The notes beneath the pieces were generated by a model. That model ran no database searches, had not been told where the DNA came from, and saw only the letters and a list, made by a program, of their open reading frames with translations. From Lacinutrix sp. Hel_I_90 (GTDB lineage Bacteria > Bacteroidota > Bacteroidia > Flavobacteriales > Flavobacteriaceae), in contig NZ_JYNQ01000001.1 of assembly GCF_000934685.1 (NCBI RefSeq), forward strand, positions 1,228,501 through 1,292,500: a stretch of DNA of 64,000 bases, in the 5' to 3' direction. Below are positions 62,983-64,000 of this stretch, piece by piece. Position numbers and translations under genes: made by a program. Within the stretch, counting starts at the first letter, position 1; every line of letters begins with the position of its first letter.

Positions 62983-63738
62983 TTATTCTTTACATGCCTT
63001 CAATTTACTGGTGTAGTCTTGAGAAATACTAATACTCATATCCAAGTAATACGTTTTAATTTCCTGTAAATTCTTAGCCGTCAAAACTGAGGCACTTTCT
63101 GAAGAATAAGATATTGTAGACTGACAATCACATGACTTCAATAAATCATTATAAGCCGTTATACTGCTAGTAATCGCTCTTTCATTGGAAGTAATAAACT
63201 GTTGCTTCTTTAAAAGAGATTCTTTTTTTTCCTGTTCAGCCAATTGAAGTTTAATGTCTTTTGCTTTTTGTTCTAACTCAGCCTGCTGTGCCTTTAAATC
63301 GGCCTGCTGTTGTTGCAATTCGTTTAAAGCATTTTCTCCATAATTACTGGGCTCTGAACTCACTTCTTTAGTAGTGCAAATATCATATTCGTAAAACGCT
63401 TTAAGGATCAAATTTTCTGTTTTACTTAGATAGGTTCTGGCAGTCACTAATTCTTCTGCCAATAATGCTGTTTCTAAATAAATAGCAATACTATTTGATA
63501 AATCAAGTGTATTAAAGCATTGCTCTTCCACAACTAATTTTTCTACGACCTCTATTGCATCTTTACAAATTCTAGCGTGATATTTTAAATCTTCTAAATT
63601 ATATGATTCTATACCAGCAGTTACATTTTTACTCACTACACCAAGATTAAAACGCACGTTTTTAGTATTAGACTGTTGACTATAAGTCGCATTAAAAATG
63701 AAAGTAAATAAAAAAAATAATAAGTAACCTTGTTTCAT
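62983..63738 (-). CDS. Secreted coiled-coil protein of unknown function
   Basis: A 251-residue protein with a signal peptide (MKQGYLLFFLFTFIFNATYS) and no lipobox or sorting domain. The middle (residues 135-175) is a Gln/Glu/Lys coiled coil (NELQQQQADLKAQQAELEQK). Several spaced Cys (ICKDA, EEQCFN, YDICTT, SCDCQS, KACKE) may form disulphides. The flanking helices contain VVEKLVVEEQCFNTLDLSNS and ALLAEELVTARTYLS. I recognise no family. A TACTTTTG box lies 31 bases upstream of the ATG on the minus strand. Expected in the periplasm. Confidence 0.75.
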   Translation of the reverse strand: MKQGYLLFFLFTFIFNATYSQQSNTKNVRFNLGVVSKNVTAGIESYNLEDLKYHARICKDAIEVVEKLVVEEQCFNTLDLSNSIAIYLETALLAEELVTARTYLSKTENLILKAFYEYDICTTKEVSSEPSNYGENALNELQQQQADLKAQQAELEQKAKDIKLQLAEQEKKESLLKKQQFITSNERAITSSITAYNDLLKSCDCQSTISYSSESASVLTAKNLQEIKTYYLDMSISISQDYTSKLKACKE

Positions 63739-63769
63739 GATTTGGATATTAAAATGTTAAGTCGAAACA

Positions 63770-63777
63770 CAAAAGTA
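63770..63777 (-). promoter_or_regulatory. Putative -7 box for the secreted coiled-coil gene
   Basis: On the minus strand these bases read TACTTTTG, matching TAnnTTTG, 31 bases before the ATG. No TTG is seen 17-23 bases further upstream. Confidence 0.45.
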
Positions 63778-63814
63778 TAAAAAATATACATTTAATCGGA
63801 GTAAAAGTATATTT

Positions 63815-63835
63815 AATCGATGAAATCCATCGATT
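63815..63835. other. Perfect 8-bp hairpin between two minus-strand genes
   Basis: AATCGATG (63815-63822), loop AAATC, CATCGATT (63828-63835). It lies 70 bases after the end of the partial gene at the right edge and may terminate that gene or act as an operator. T-runs are weak on the minus strand. Confidence 0.4.
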
Positions 63836-63904
63836 TTTAGCATTTTAACACTGAAACATGCGATTCTTTAAATATAGTAGTCTCTAAACCGAAGAAATAA
63901 GTGC

Positions 63905-64000
63905 CTAAATTTTACATGTCGTTACGACTAAAGCGTCTTGTAAACTAATACTTAAACCAAAACCTGTTTGAATATCAGCATTAGTGTTTACTGTAAAATC
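63905..64000 (-). CDS. C-terminal end of a gene running off the right edge
   Basis: Reading the minus strand from base 64000 gives an open frame of 31 codons, NTNADIQTGFGLSISLQDAL, ending VVTTCKI and a TAG at 63907-63905. Alternating hydrophobic residues resemble a terminal beta strand of a barrel or secreted protein. It is too short to identify. It is called because the frame is open to the edge and lies upstream of another minus-strand gene. Confidence 0.4.
   Translation of the reverse strand, partial: DFTVNTNADIQTGFGLSISLQDALVVTTCKI

Noticed and set aside
1-64000. tRNA, rRNA, prophage or insertion sequence
   Set aside because: No tRNA-like cloverleaf, rRNA core sequence, integrase, transposase or terminal inverted repeats with target duplication were recognised on either strand.

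Overview
The window is 64 kb of an AT-rich chromosome from a member of the Bacteroidota, almost certainly family Flavobacteriaceae. The evidence is five large secreted proteins ending in the type B sorting domain of the type IX secretion system (T9SS), Bacteroidota-type promoters (TTG, a 17-23 nt spacer, then TAnnTTTG), few Shine-Dalgarno sites, and families such as DUF349, DUF5606, DUF4920, DUF6268, MnmD and flavobacterial-type DnaJ. I cannot name the genus. I see no rRNA, tRNA, transposase, prophage or CRISPR array.

Layout. 1-8.9 kb: the end of an OstA-like envelope protein, a class III aminotransferase, a TPR protein, two adjacent DUF368 (undecaprenyl-phosphate translocase family) genes overlapping aroE, and a DUF349 protein. 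8.9-13.2 kb: an inverted-repeat-rich spacer, a six-copy 57-bp tandem repeat built from the 3' end of mazG, then mazG, a DUF5606 gene, def and ruvX on the minus strand, and dapD after a spacer with a candidate structured RNA. 13.2-23.6 kb: a surface-glycan cluster (InaA-like kinase, GT9, methyltransferase, four GT2, polysaccharide deacetylase, three further GT-B-like transferases) on alternating strands with touching or overlapping convergent stops and two repeat blocks. 23.7-30.8 kb: a Sua5/YrdC gene, then CCA-adding enzyme, GNAT, heme A synthase and a pRiA4b ORF-3-like gene as one unit, a cryptic kinase-like gene, and an ABC-2 transporter. 30.8-47.5 kb: the T9SS cargo region, five large adhesin-like proteins of about 610-1820 residues built from a shared ~90-residue two-cysteine repeat, one small secreted protein and a decayed remnant of a sixth cargo gene. 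47.6-56.8 kb: two small membrane proteins, uvrB, ilvE, a DUF4920 lipoprotein with mnmD, a TIGR01777 oxidoreductase, a YceI lipoprotein, and grpE-dnaJ. 56.8-64 kb: a candidate small RNA, then a tightly packed five-gene unit (ABC ATPase, ABC permease, MscS channel, DUF6268 barrel, sigma-54-type regulator without an HTH), a secreted coiled-coil protein and the tail of another gene.

How it fits together. Most of the window is housekeeping plus envelope and surface biology. The DUF368 pair would recycle the lipid carrier used by glycan pathways, the 13-24 kb cluster would build lipooligosaccharide or another surface glycan, and the 31-47 kb region encodes exported adhesin-like proteins that the T9SS would anchor to that surface. 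The least explained signals are two promoter-plus-hairpin intergenic elements (12.04-12.20 kb and 56.91-57.00 kb), the mazG-tail repeat array, the 117-bp repeat that seems to supply a promoter element, the T9SS remnant at 44.9-45.1 kb and the kinase-like gene at 27.8-28.9 kb. Functions are assigned from sequence by eye; no database search was possible.
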